This document shows positions 34,400 to 43,580 of a stretch of DNA of 64,000 bases, in pieces. The DNA is taken from NCBI RefSeq assembly GCF_000717745.1, contig NZ_JOBH01000005.1:1-64000 (forward strand), given 5' to 3'. Made by a program: the position numbers and the translations under genes. How positions within the stretch are numbered: position 1 is the stretch's first letter; each line of letters begins with the position of its first letter. Source of the DNA: Streptomyces violens. GTDB lineage: Bacteria > Actinomycetota > Actinomycetes > Streptomycetales > Streptomycetaceae. Below the pieces are notes generated by a model. The model was not told the origin of the DNA, made no database searches, and worked only from the letters and a program-made list of their open reading frames with translations.

Positions 34400-35677
34400 T
34401 CAGAGAGACGGGCCGAGGATCCACGAGGCGATCTCGCGGATCGCGCCGTTTCCTCCGGGAGTCGAGGTGACGGCGCGTGCAGCGCCACGCACGACGTCGT
34501 GTGCACTGGAGACCGCCACGGGCCAGCCGACGAGGCCGAAGCACGGGAGGTCGTTGACGTCGTTGCCGACGTAGAGCACGCGCTCCGGCGCGATGCCCTG
34601 GTCCTCGCACCACTGCTTGAGCGCGAGGTCCTTGCGGTCGATGCCGTGCAGGACCGGGATCTTGAGCTTCCTGGCCCGGGCGGCGACGACCGGGTTCTGT
34701 TCCGTGGACAGGATGAGCATCTTCAGCTCTGCCTTGCGCAGAGCTGCGATGCCCAGGCCGTCGCCGCGGTGCACGGCGACGATCTCCCGTCCGTCGGAGT
34801 CGATCAGCACCCTGTCGTCGGTCTGGGTGCCGTCGAAGTCGATGACGACCGCGTCGATGTCGTCGCGGGTCGGCAGGGCGCCCGGCCGGGGGCCGTCCAG
34901 CAGGGGCGCGAGGGCGCGGGCGCGGGCCAGGTCGTGCGGGTCGTCGACCTCCAGCACGCGGGCCGGGTCGGTGCGCACGAGTTCGGTACGGCCGAAGAAG
35001 CGGTGGCCCGCGGTGCGGAAGCCCGCCGCGTCCATGGCGTACGCGGCGCCGGTCTCCAGGAGGTCCTGGGGGCGGTCCTGGCGGCGCGGCCGGAAGGACT
35101 TGTCGTGGTTGACGCCGTAGCCGCCCTCGGTCGTGGTGGTGACGGTGGCCACCGGGGCGTCCTGCCCGTCCGCCGTCCGCGCGTCACGGCCGGCGCCGAT
35201 GCCCGAGGCCGCGTCGTCCGCCGCGTCCCGCCACACGAAGCCGTGGAAGGGGGCGACGGTCAGCGCGGAGTCGGCGCCCTGCTCGACGACCGCGGACGCG
35301 ACGCCGTCGATGTCCTCGCGGGCGATGAAGGGGCTGGTGCACTGGACGAGGAGGACCGCGTCGACGGCGGTGCCGTGCTCGGTCTCGTACGCGTCCATGG
35401 CGTGCAGGACGGCGGCCTCGCTGGTGGCGGTGTCGCCGGCGATGGCGCCGGGGCGGCGGACGATCACGGCGCCCGCGCCGCGCGCCGTCGCGGCGATCGC
35501 GTCGTCGTCGGTGGAGACCACGACGTCGGTGATCAGGCGGGACGCCAGGCACTCGCGCACGGCGCGGGCCACCAGCGGCACGCCGCCGACGGCGGCCAGG
35601 TTCTTGGCGGGCACACCCTTCGATCCGCCTCTGGCGGGGATGACGGCCACCACGGTGGGCCGGTCGGTCTGCGGCAT
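34400..35677 (-). CDS. CMP-nonulosonate cytidylyltransferase fused to HAD phosphatase
   Basis: A 425-residue bifunctional protein. Residues 1-240: NeuA/KdsB-type cytidylyltransferase (AVIPARGGSKGVPAKNL, VVSTDDDAIA, LVQCTSPF). Residues 265-425: KdsC-like HAD phosphatase (VVIDFDGTQTDD as motif I, LILSTEQNPVV as motif II, K in RKDLALKQW, GNDVNDLPC as motif IV). The first half would activate the ulosonic acid with CTP, the second would remove a phosphate from the 8/9-phosphate precursor made by the NeuB-like enzyme. AAGGAG precedes ATG 35677. A cytidylyltransferase with a HAD phosphatase tail also exists in animal CMAS, but here the linker is rich in Asp/Arg. Confidence 0.88.
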   Translation of the reverse strand: MPQTDRPTVVAVIPARGGSKGVPAKNLAAVGGVPLVARAVRECLASRLITDVVVSTDDDAIAATARGAGAVIVRRPGAIAGDTATSEAAVLHAMDAYETEHGTAVDAVLLVQCTSPFIAREDIDGVASAVVEQGADSALTVAPFHGFVWRDAADDAASGIGAGRDARTADGQDAPVATVTTTTEGGYGVNHDKSFRPRRQDRPQDLLETGAAYAMDAAGFRTAGHRFFGRTELVRTDPARVLEVDDPHDLARARALAPLLDGPRPGALPTRDDIDAVVIDFDGTQTDDRVLIDSDGREIVAVHRGDGLGIAALRKAELKMLILSTEQNPVVAARARKLKIPVLHGIDRKDLALKQWCEDQGIAPERVLYVGNDVNDLPCFGLVGWPVAVSSAHDVVRGAARAVTSTPGGNGAIREIASWILGPSL

Positions 35678-35712
35678 CTCAGGCTCCTTCCGGAGACCGG
35701 TAGAGGGGGAGT

Positions 35713-37050
35713 TCACAGCTGGCCCCAGCGGCGGATGGCGGGGGCGACGCGCTGGACGCCGTGCCGGTAGGCGCCGCGGGCCGCCTCGCGGACGGTGTCG
35801 CGGGCCATCCGGCGCAGTCCCGTGGGCTCCGCGGCCTCGGCCGCGTAGCCGGGCAGCGGCTCACCCGTCGCGTCCAGGCCGTGCCGGGCGAGGATCCCGG
35901 GCAGATAGCCGGGGGCCGTACGGGGCGTGTAGTACGGGGCGAGCGGCGGCAGCGCGTCGGCGTCGCACAGCTCGGTGACTCGGGCGCGGGCCGCGTCGAA
36001 GGCGTTCTCGTACGTACCGTCGGCGCAGACACCCTGGCGGGCCAGCCACTCCGGGTCCGGCTCGGGCAGGTACCCGGCGTCCAGCTCGTCCCAGGAGGCC
36101 AGGCAGCCGGAGCCGAGGAAGTGGTGGTTGCCCAGCGCCTCGCGGATGCCGAGGTCGGTGAGGACGGCGGTGGGGACGCCGCGGTGCAGGGACTCCAGCG
36201 CGGCGGTCGAGGAGACCGTGACCATCAGGTCGGTGCGGTCCAGGACCTCGCCCATGTTCCCGTACACCAGGCGGCAGTTGGCGGGCAGTCCGCCGGGGAT
36301 CCTGGCCGCGAGCTTCTGGTACGGCAGTTCCTCGATGTGCGTGGTGTGCTCGCCCGGCTTGCTGCGGAGCTTGATCAGCACCTCGCGGCCGGGGTGCCGG
36401 CGGGCGTGCTCGGCGGCGCGGTGCAGCAGGTAGGCGCGGTCGTTGCGGTTGTCGGGCACGGAGGGCTGGACGGCGAAGACGACGGTGCGCACCTCGCCGG
36501 TGCCGTCGGCGCCCTTCGTACGGTCGTGCCGGGCGCCGCCCAGGAAGGGCAGTGCGCACTCCACGACGCTGCGCTCGTCCGCGTTGACGCCCCGGTAGAC
36601 CGCGCGGAAGCGGTCCGCGTCGTGCCGGGAGTTGGCGAGCACCACGTCGGCGCCGTGCCGCAGCAGCAGCCCGTCGGCGAGCTTCTCGTAGACCACGCCG
36701 ACGTAGCCGGTGACGACGACGGGGCGGCGGGCGCTGCCCTCCCAGGCGCGGGCCAGGCCGTGCAGCATCGCCTGCACCGCGCCGCCCACGCAGGACAGCA
36801 GGACCACGTCGTAGCCGGTACGGTCGATGGACCGCACGAAGTCGACCCCGCGGATCTCGCGCAGCGTGTCCGCCCGGGCCCCGACCTCGTCGAGCTGGCG
36901 GACCGTGGGGGTGGCGCGGCCGCGGAGCAGAAAGCCGTCGAGCCGGCAGCCGGGCTGGAGACGGTGCGCCGTGAGGGCGCCCCATTTCCACCGGGTGTCC
37001 GAGTCGGCGAGCACCGCGACCCGCGGCTGAGAAGGTGTACGTGATGGCAC
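35713..37050 (-). CDS. Putative GT-B glycosyltransferase of the polymer cluster
   Basis: A 445-residue protein with a GT-B-like C-terminal half: VLIKLRSKPGEHTTH, LVYGNMGEVLDRTDLMVTVSSTAALESLHRGVPTAVLTD (the nucleotide-sugar-binding SST/E element of KpsC/KpsS and related proteins). The N-terminal half starts RVAVLADSDTRWKWGALTAHRL. I believe it matches an uncharacterised actinobacterial family (DUF6716). GTG 37050 is chosen before this conserved start; the frame is open to 37089. It is the first gene of the minus-strand polymer operon, 35 nt before the NeuA fusion. Confidence 0.75.
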   Translation of the reverse strand: MPSRTPSQPRVAVLADSDTRWKWGALTAHRLQPGCRLDGFLLRGRATPTVRQLDEVGARADTLREIRGVDFVRSIDRTGYDVVLLSCVGGAVQAMLHGLARAWEGSARRPVVVTGYVGVVYEKLADGLLLRHGADVVLANSRHDADRFRAVYRGVNADERSVVECALPFLGGARHDRTKGADGTGEVRTVVFAVQPSVPDNRNDRAYLLHRAAEHARRHPGREVLIKLRSKPGEHTTHIEELPYQKLAARIPGGLPANCRLVYGNMGEVLDRTDLMVTVSSTAALESLHRGVPTAVLTDLGIREALGNHHFLGSGCLASWDELDAGYLPEPDPEWLARQGVCADGTYENAFDAARARVTELCDADALPPLAPYYTPRTAPGYLPGILARHGLDATGEPLPGYAAEAAEPTGLRRMARDTVREAARGAYRHGVQRVAPAIRRWGQL

Positions 37051-37237
37051 GTCGAAGACGCTAGGAAGGCATTTCGATTCGCGGGCCAACCAGGGCGCAA
37101 CAAAGGGTTAACAGCACATCGACGAACGGCGAACCGGCAGGCCGGAAAGGGTGGTTAACCATTCCGCCATTCTTCGTTCACCCAAGCGCCCCCATACGGC
37201 AAAGACGAATGCCGGAGCCGCACCTAACGTCTCCTGA

Positions 37238-38215
37238 GTGGTTAAGCTCTCCGTCATCGTGCCGTTCTACAACGTGCAGACATACGCGCCCGACACCCTG
37301 AGAAGTCTCGCGGCCAATGCCCGTGAGGACTTCGAATTCCTTCTCGTCGACGACTGCTCGCGCGACGGGACGCCGCAGATTCTGGAGCGCGCCGAGCGTG
37401 AGCTGCCGGGTGCCCGGCTGCTGCGGCACGAACAGAACGGCGGCCTGGCCACCGCCCGGAACACCGGGCTGGACGCGGCCCGCGGCGAATACATCACTTT
37501 CCTGGACGGCGACGACTGGCTCGCGCCCGGTTATTACCAGGAACTCCTCGCCGCGATCGAAGCCCTGGGGTGCGATTTCGTCCGCACCGACCACGTGCAG
37601 TGCACCGCACGCGCACGCTCCGTGCACCGCGTGCCGTACGGCCGCCGCAACGTCGTCCTCGACCCGCGCGAGCTGATCCTGCCCGCCGACCGCTCCACCT
37701 CGGTGGACTACGCGTTCGCCTGGGCCGGGATGTACCACCGGCGGCTGCTGGACGACGGGGTGCTGCACTTCCGTCACGGGCTGCGCACGGCCGAGGACCG
37801 GCCGTGGATCTGGCGGCTGCACCGCGAGGCGGAGTCGATGGCGGTGCTCGGGATGCTGGGCGTGTTCTACCGGCGCGGCGTGGCCTCGTCGCTGACCCAG
37901 ATCGGCGACGTCCGCCAGCTGGACTTCATCCGCGCATTCGACCAGGTCATCGAGGAGACGGCCAAGGACCGGGACGCCGCGGTGCTGCTGCCGAAGGCGG
38001 TCCGGACGTATTGCGCGATCATTTCCCACCACCTCGGTTCGATCGACCGTTTCGAGCCGCAGGTGGCCCGTAAATTGCGTTCGATGAGTGCCGCGGCATT
38101 GAAGCGAATGCCGCAGGACGTATTGAAGGAAGCCCTCGATTCCATGGATGTACAGCGCGCTTCCCGGCTGCGTCGGCTCCGCCGCAAGCCGGTTCCGGCG
38201 GAGGTGGCCGCCTGA
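37238..38215 (+). CDS. Glycosyltransferase family 2
   Basis: GT2 enzyme, 325 residues: VIVPFYNVQTYAPDTLRSL, acidic VDDCSRDGT, donor/metal motif TFLDGDDW (DxD) and late acceptor-site EDRPWIWRL (ED-x-x-W). A C-terminal basic region (RRLRRLRRKPVP) follows. A TAACGT hexamer (37225-37230) lies 7 nt before the GTG start, so the mRNA is probably leaderless. It is divergent from the minus-strand polymer operon and is first in a three-gene plus-strand operon with overlapping stops and starts. Probably adds a sugar branch or backbone unit to the cell-wall polymer. Confidence 0.9.
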   Translation: MVKLSVIVPFYNVQTYAPDTLRSLAANAREDFEFLLVDDCSRDGTPQILERAERELPGARLLRHEQNGGLATARNTGLDAARGEYITFLDGDDWLAPGYYQELLAAIEALGCDFVRTDHVQCTARARSVHRVPYGRRNVVLDPRELILPADRSTSVDYAFAWAGMYHRRLLDDGVLHFRHGLRTAEDRPWIWRLHREAESMAVLGMLGVFYRRGVASSLTQIGDVRQLDFIRAFDQVIEETAKDRDAAVLLPKAVRTYCAIISHHLGSIDRFEPQVARKLRSMSAAALKRMPQDVLKEALDSMDVQRASRLRRLRRKPVPAEVAA

Positions 38216-39633
38216 TGTCCGCCGCCGGATTCTCCCCGCGGTCCACCGGGCCGCGTACGCAGATCTTCTTCGCGTCCACGCTGTACGGCGCCGCCACGCT
38301 GGCCGCCGCCCTGGACGCCGACCGCTTCGAGCCGGCCGGCCGCCGGATCCTGCTGGTCAGCAATAACGCCGCCATCCCGGAGACCACCCCGGCGCTGGAC
38401 ACGATGCCGGGCTTCGAGCGGCTGCGCGGCCGCTTCGACGAGGTGCGGTCCTGGAACGAGGCGATCAGCCCGTTCCACCCCGGCGGCTGGTCCCCGCGCG
38501 GCGACGACGCCCCCCTGTGGGAGCGCCACCTCCGCCTCCTCTGGGAGCTCGGAGACGCGCCGATCGAGCTGATCGTCGAGTCCATCCAGGTCAACCCGGC
38601 CCTGGCCCTCTGCCAGATCTTCCAGGGCGCGCCGGTCGAGGTCTACGCCGACGGCCTGATGAGCTACGGCCCCACCCGCTCCAAGCTCGACCCGCTGGTC
38701 GGCACGCGCATCCGGCGGCTGCTCCACCTGGACCTCGTACCCGGCCTGAAGCCGCTGCTCCTCACCGAGTTCGGTGTGCCCGCCGAGACCGTGCCGACCG
38801 AGCCGTTCCTGGCAGTGCTCACGGAGCTGGCCGAGGAGGCGGAGCGGACCGCGCGCCGTACGGGCGAGGCGTCCGTACCGGCCGAGGGCGGTGCCCTGCT
38901 GCTGGGCCAGTACCTCTCCGCGCTCTCCATCCTCACCCCCGAGGAAGAGGAGGAGCTGCACGTCCAGATGTTGCGCGGGGCCGTGGACCTGGGCCACCGT
39001 CAGGTGGTCTTCAAGCCGCACCCGACCGCGCCCGCGCGCTGGTCGCGCGTCCTGGAGCAGGAGGCGGAGCGGCTGGGCGCGGAGCTGACCGTGCTGGACA
39101 CGCCGCAGCTCGCCGAGGTCCTCTACCAGCGCATCAAGCCGGCCCTCGTCGTCGGCTGCTTCTCCACCGCGCTGCTGACCGCCACCGCGTTCTACGGCCT
39201 GCCCGCGGCCCGCATCGGCACGGACCTGCTGCTGGAGCGCCTCGCGCCGTACCAGAACAGCAACCGCGTCCCGGTCACGATCGTCGACGCGCTGCTGCCC
39301 CCGCTGACCGACGCGACCGCGGTGGCCCGCTGGACGCCGCCCACCGAGGGCGAGGTCGCGCGCGACCTGACCGGTCTGATCAAGGCCGTCGGCTACGCGA
39401 TGCAGCACCAGATCTACCCGAACCTCCGCCCGGCGGCCGAGCGTTACCTCTCGGCCCATCTGGACGACACCACCTGGCGCTACTTCAAGCGCCGCCGGCT
39501 CACTGCCCTGGCGCTGCCGGGCGGCGTCCCGGTCCAGCTGGCGTTCATCCCGCGCAATCCCACGGTGCGGAAGGTCGCCCGGCGGGCCCGGTCCGTGCAG
39601 CGCCGGCTGAAGAAGCGGGCCGCGTTCGGATGA
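38215..39633 (+). CDS. Second polysialyltransferase-like protein
   Basis: A 472-residue protein with the polysialyltransferase family pattern: IFFASTLYGAATLAAAL at the start, GAPVEVYADGLMSYGP, and the catalytic-type motifs VFKPHPTAP (HP) and GCFSTALLTA (SS/T). Its ATG shares the A of the preceding TGA. It is only distantly similar to the protein at 32176-33384, so the cluster holds two such transferases on opposite strands. One could start and the other extend the chain; this is a guess. Confidence 0.8.
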   Translation: MSAAGFSPRSTGPRTQIFFASTLYGAATLAAALDADRFEPAGRRILLVSNNAAIPETTPALDTMPGFERLRGRFDEVRSWNEAISPFHPGGWSPRGDDAPLWERHLRLLWELGDAPIELIVESIQVNPALALCQIFQGAPVEVYADGLMSYGPTRSKLDPLVGTRIRRLLHLDLVPGLKPLLLTEFGVPAETVPTEPFLAVLTELAEEAERTARRTGEASVPAEGGALLLGQYLSALSILTPEEEEELHVQMLRGAVDLGHRQVVFKPHPTAPARWSRVLEQEAERLGAELTVLDTPQLAEVLYQRIKPALVVGCFSTALLTATAFYGLPAARIGTDLLLERLAPYQNSNRVPVTIVDALLPPLTDATAVARWTPPTEGEVARDLTGLIKAVGYAMQHQIYPNLRPAAERYLSAHLDDTTWRYFKRRRLTALALPGGVPVQLAFIPRNPTVRKVARRARSVQRRLKKRAAFG

Positions 39634-40763
39634 CGACCGCACCGGCTCCCCCCACGCTCCCCCGCACCACGGGAGCGCCTGTACCTGTCGTTCCTTCTCG
39701 CGGAGCCGGCCCCACCCGGCTGCGCGCCCTGGACGGACTGCGGCTGCTCGCCGCCCTGATGGTCGCCGCGTACCACTACGGCGGCCGGGACGGCGAGATC
39801 GGTGACGCCTGGGGCAGTTCGCCCGCGTACCAATTCCCGACCGCGTCGGGCTACTTCGCGTACGGCTGCCTCGGCGTCCAGATCTTCTTCGTCATCAGCG
39901 GCTTCGTGATCTGCATGAGCGGCTGGGGCAGACCGCTCCGGGCGTTCTTCGCCTCCCGCGTCTCCCGCCTCTTCCCGGCCTACTGGGCCGCGGTCATCCT
40001 GGTCACGGTCGTCTTCGCCCTCCCCTGGGTGGCGTACGAGGCCGTCTCCCCGACCGACGCCCTGACCAACCTCACGATGCTGCAGATGCCACTCGGCGTG
40101 GACCGCGTCCTCGGCGTCTGCTGGACCCTCTGGGCCGAGATGCGCTTCTACGCGCTCTTCGCACTCTGCGTCGTCCTGCCGGGCGCCACCCGCAGCCGCG
40201 TCGTCCTCTTCTGCGCGGGCTGGACCCTGGCGGCGGTCATCGCCGAGGCGGCGAACAACTCCGTCCTCGACATCGTCCTGATGCCCGAGTACGCACCGTT
40301 CTTCATCGGCGGCATCGGCTTCTACCTGATCCACCGCTACGGCAGCCGGGACACCGCCGGCTGGGCGATCGTCGCCGTCAGCTGGCTCCTCGGCCAGCAC
40401 TACGCGGTCACCCGCCTCTGGCACCCGGCGGACATGCCCGACGCCTTCTCCTACCGCCCCTCCCTCGGCATCGTCGCCGTCATCACCCTCGGCTACCTGC
40501 TGATCGCAGCCATTGCCCTGGGCAAACTCCGCTGGGCGAACTGGCGCTGGCTGACCGTCGCGGGCGCGCTGACCTACCCCTTCTACCTGATACACGAACA
40601 CCTGGGCTGGGTCGCCGTACACCTCTTCCACCAGAGCCTCGGCCTCCCGGCCGCCGCCACGTTCCCCCTGGTCCTGGCCCTGATGCTCGCCCTGGCCTGG
40701 TGCCTGTACCGCTTCGTGGAGCGCCCGCTGACGCCTCGGCTGAAGCGGGCGATCATGGGGTGA
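39630..40763 (+). CDS. Acyltransferase family 3 membrane protein
   Basis: Integral membrane O-acyltransferase, 377 residues, about ten hydrophobic helices. Motifs: RALDGLRLLAALMVAAYHYGG (family-typical His in AAYHY), GVQIFFVISGFVI, ASRVSRLFPAYW, and YPFYLIHEHLG at the end. Probably acetylates the surface polymer made by the neighbours; O-acetyl decoration is known for several such polymers. The start overlaps the preceding stop (ATGA). Its 3' end overlaps the convergent tetR gene by 11 nt. Confidence 0.88.
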   Translation: MTTAPAPPTLPRTTGAPVPVVPSRGAGPTRLRALDGLRLLAALMVAAYHYGGRDGEIGDAWGSSPAYQFPTASGYFAYGCLGVQIFFVISGFVICMSGWGRPLRAFFASRVSRLFPAYWAAVILVTVVFALPWVAYEAVSPTDALTNLTMLQMPLGVDRVLGVCWTLWAEMRFYALFALCVVLPGATRSRVVLFCAGWTLAAVIAEAANNSVLDIVLMPEYAPFFIGGIGFYLIHRYGSRDTAGWAIVAVSWLLGQHYAVTRLWHPADMPDAFSYRPSLGIVAVITLGYLLIAAIALGKLRWANWRWLTVAGALTYPFYLIHEHLGWVAVHLFHQSLGLPAAATFPLVLALMLALAWCLYRFVERPLTPRLKRAIMG

Positions 40764-41436
40764 CGCGCGGCACCGCCGCCTCGATCCCCGCCACGACGAT
40801 CCGCAGGCCGGTTTCGAAGCTGTGGTCGAAGTCGCCGAACATCTCCCGGCCCGCGAGTGCCGCGAGCGGATATCGGTCCGCCAGCCGGCGCTCGCGGTCC
40901 GCGAGGTCGTATGCCGGGTCGCGGGCCTCGGGGGCGCGGTCCTCCGGCGCCCCCGGCTCGGGGAAGACCGACTGCTCCTCGATGACCAGGCCGATCGTGA
41001 AGTTGTACGCGGTCCACCAGGCGCGCGCCGCGTCGCCGAGCGCGAAGCCGGCGTCCGTCAGCTCCCGCAGGAAGTCGTCCATCGGCCCGGCGTAGCTGTC
41101 GTCCGTCATCCGGGTACCGGAGAAGACCTTGCCGCCGTCCCGGTACCGCAGCAGCGTGCGGCGCAGCCCGCGGCAGGACGCGGTCAGCGACTCCTGCCAG
41201 GACGAGCCACGACCACCCGCCCGGCCGCCGGGGAATTCCGCCCGCATCCGCCGGAACATCTCCGTGGCCATCTCGTCGAGCAGTTCCTGCTTGTTCTTGA
41301 AGTGCCAGTACAGGGCCGGGGCCTGGACGTTCAGCTCCTTCGCGATGCGGCGCAGGGTGAGCCCGTCCAGGCCCACGTCGTTCAGCAGCCGCAGGGCGGT
41401 GTCCACCACCAGTGTCCGGTCCAGTCGCGTCGCCAT
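40753..41436 (-). CDS. TetR family regulator (class C-terminal TetR_C_1)
   Basis: A 227-residue TetR-type repressor of the true tetracycline-repressor subfamily: HTH at about 25-46 (LTLRRIAKELNVQAPALYWHFKNK) and the LLDEMATEMF linker. It is divergent from a FAD monooxygenase gene, as TetR is from tetA or tetX-like genes, with two palindromes in the 76-nt gap. The likely ligand is a polycyclic or aromatic compound that the monooxygenase modifies. Confidence 0.9.
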   Translation of the reverse strand: MATRLDRTLVVDTALRLLNDVGLDGLTLRRIAKELNVQAPALYWHFKNKQELLDEMATEMFRRMRAEFPGGRAGGRGSSWQESLTASCRGLRRTLLRYRDGGKVFSGTRMTDDSYAGPMDDFLRELTDAGFALGDAARAWWTAYNFTIGLVIEEQSVFPEPGAPEDRAPEARDPAYDLADRERRLADRYPLAALAGREMFGDFDHSFETGLRIVVAGIEAAVPRVTP

Positions 41437-41444
41437 GTTGACAA

Positions 41445-41459
41445 CTTAACACCGTTAAG
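41445..41459. promoter_or_regulatory. TetR operator 1
   Basis: Perfect inverted repeat CTTAAC-ACC-GTTAAG, starting 9 nt before the tetR start on its coding strand. AT-rich against a GC-rich background, and repeated as operator 2. Confidence 0.7.
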
Positions 41460-41481
41460 CGCATCCTCGGCACGAGGGGCA

Positions 41482-41496
41482 TTTAACGGCGTTAAG
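41482..41496. promoter_or_regulatory. TetR operator 2
   Basis: Near-identical repeat TTTAAC-GGC-GTTAAG, 37 nt from operator 1 and 17 nt before the monooxygenase ATG. The pair gives one site per divergent promoter. Confidence 0.65.
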
Positions 41497-41512
41497 GAAC
41501 GGGGATCCGAAG

Positions 41513-43036
41513 ATGACCATGGCCATGACCGTGGACGTGGAAGTACTGGTCGCCGGGGCCGGGCCGACCGGGCTGGCGCTCGGGATCGATCTGGCCCGGC
41601 GCGGTGTGCGGGCGCTGGTCGTCGAGCGGCAGGACCGGCTCTCGCCCGGGGCCCGCGGGACCGGGCTGCAGCCGCGTACCCAGGAGGTGTACGACGACCT
41701 CGGCGTGCTCGCGGCCGTGCGCGCCGCGGGCGGCCCGTACCCGCCCATGGCGACCTGGCGGGACGGCCGGAAGACGGACGTCTTCGAGATGGTCGAGCGG
41801 GTGGCGCCGACGCCGCACACGCCCTACGCGGACACGCTGATGATCCCGCAGTGGCGCAACCTGGAGCTGCTGCACGGCCGGCTGGCGGAGCTGGGCGGCG
41901 CGGTGGCGTTCGGCACCGAACTGACGGCCATCGGCCAGGACGCGGCCGGCGTCACCGCCGAGCTGACCTCGGCCGCCGACGGCACGACCCGCACCGTGCG
42001 CGCCGCGTACCTGGTCGGCGCCGACGGCGGCCGCAGCGTCGTCCGGCGGCACCTGGGCGTCCCGATGAGCGGCCCGGACCTGGAGCCGGGCGCCGCGCTC
42101 CTCACGGACCTGCGCATCGACGGCCTGGACCGGGACCACTGGCACCGTTTCCCGCAGCCGCACGGCGGCTTCGTGATGCTGCTGCCACTCGCCGGAACGG
42201 ACCACTTCCAGTGCATGGTGGCGCCCTCCGACGCCGCCACCCCGGACACCGGCCCCGAGGCCGTACGCGCCACCGTCGCGGACCGCACCCACCTGACCAC
42301 CGACCAGATCCGCGAGGTGCTGTGGACCTCGGTCTTCCGGCCCCGCGCGGGCATGGCCGAACGGTTCCGCGACGGCCGGATCTTCCTGGCCGGGGACGCC
42401 GCGCACATCCACTCCCCCGCCGGCGGCCAGGGCCTGAACACCAGCGTCCAGGACGCCTACAACCTCGGCTGGAAGCTCGGCCAGGTACTGCGGCACGGCG
42501 CGCCCGACGCGCTGCTGGACACGTACGGGACCGAACGGCTGCCCGTCGCCGCCGGCATCCTGGAGACCAGCACCCGGCTGCACCGCTCGGGCTCCCTGCG
42601 CCGCGGCCGCGACCTGCACCAACTCACCCTGCACTACCGCGAGTCACCGTTGACCGCCGACCACCGCGCCGGCCTCGCCCCGAACGCCCTGCAAGCCGGC
42701 GACCGCGCCCCGAACGCCCCCTGCGCGACCCCCGACGGCACCCCCTCCCACCTCTTCGACGCCTTCCGCGGCCCCCACTTCACACTCCTCGCCCTCGGCG
42801 ACACGGAACTGCCCCGGCCCGCCGACGAGTGGTCCGGACACGTCCACACGTACCGCGTGGGCGGCCGCACCCCCGACCTGACGGACCCCGAGGGCCACGC
42901 CCAACAGGCGTACGGGGAGGGCCTGTTCCTCGTCCGGCCGGACGGCTACGTGGCGGTGGCGGCGGCCGAGCCCGGACCGGTCACCGCCGAACTGTCCCGC
43001 TACTTCCCGCCCAGCGGGGCGGCGCGGGCGGCCTGA
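41513..43036 (+). CDS. FAD-dependent aromatic monooxygenase
   Basis: Group A flavin monooxygenase (p-hydroxybenzoate-hydroxylase fold), 507 residues: [17 protein letters not shown] (FAD ADP part), DG motif [12 protein letters not shown] motif [32 protein letters not shown], and a C-terminal thioredoxin-like domain. Related enzymes hydroxylate aromatic polyketides, rifampicin or tetracycline. With the divergent TetR it resembles a drug- or phenol-inducible detoxification unit. GGGGAT lies before the ATG; ATG 41519 or 41525 could also be used. Confidence 0.9.
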   Translation: MTMAMTVDVEVLVAGAGPTGLALGIDLARRGVRALVVERQDRLSPGARGTGLQPRTQEVYDDLGVLAAVRAAGGPYPPMATWRDGRKTDVFEMVERVAPTPHTPYADTLMIPQWRNLELLHGRLAELGGAVAFGTELTAIGQDAAGVTAELTSAADGTTRTVRAAYLVGADGGRSVVRRHLGVPMSGPDLEPGAALLTDLRIDGLDRDHWHRFPQPHGGFVMLLPLAGTDHFQCMVAPSDAATPDTGPEAVRATVADRTHLTTDQIREVLWTSVFRPRAGMAERFRDGRIFLAGDAAHIHSPAGGQGLNTSVQDAYNLGWKLGQVLRHGAPDALLDTYGTERLPVAAGILETSTRLHRSGSLRRGRDLHQLTLHYRESPLTADHRAGLAPNALQAGDRAPNAPCATPDGTPSHLFDAFRGPHFTLLALGDTELPRPADEWSGHVHTYRVGGRTPDLTDPEGHAQQAYGEGLFLVRPDGYVAVAAAEPGPVTAELSRYFPPSGAARAA

Positions 43037-43049
43037 GGCGCCCGGTGAG

Positions 43050-43474
43050 TCAGGGCTGCTGGTCGGCCTGCACGTATGCCGCGGGCAGGAGAGCGCGGAG
43101 GGGGGGGCGCGGGGCTCGTCGGACGGGCCGAGGATGACGGTGAGGTCCGGGTAGTAGTCCAGCAGGACCTGGCGGCAGCGGCCGCAGGGCGGGAGGATGC
43201 CGCGGTTCTCGTCGGCGACCGCGACGATCTGGCGGAGGTCGTACGCGCCCTGGGCGGCCGCGGCGCCCATGACGACCAGTTCGGCGCAGGGGCCGCCAGT
43301 GAAGTGGTAGACGTTCAGGCCGGTGACGATGCGGCCGTCGGCGGTGCGGGCGGCCGCCGCCACGGTGTGGTCATCGCCGCGTGCGTGGGCCGCTACGGCT
43401 TCCTCAGCAGCGCGTACCAGGGCGTGGTCGACCAGTACGCCGCTGTCGACCGGTACGTCGTCGTGCGTGGACAT
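43050..43474 (-). pseudogene. Second cytidine deaminase, frameshifted at a homopolymer
   Basis: CDA-superfamily deaminase with zinc motifs PCAELVVMG and PPCGRC. The frame is intact through [11 protein letters not shown], then breaks at a run of eight C on the coding strand (43100-43107 on the plus strand). Adding one C restores a family-like end, [13 protein letters not shown] and TGA at 43050-43052, for a 141-residue protein. As written, the frame instead continues antisense into the monooxygenase gene to 42644 (276 residues). Either a sequencing/assembly error, a true pseudogene or a slippery tract. The N-terminal part resembles blasticidin-deaminase-like enzymes more than the operon cdd. 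Confidence 0.75.
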
Positions 43475-43580
43475 GGGGTCGCCTCTCGTACGGGAAGGGC
43501 CGTACGGACGCTACCCGTCCGTACGGCCCTTCCGCGATGGCATTTCCCGTGCCGGGCTGCCGGGTTACCGGGCTACCCGG

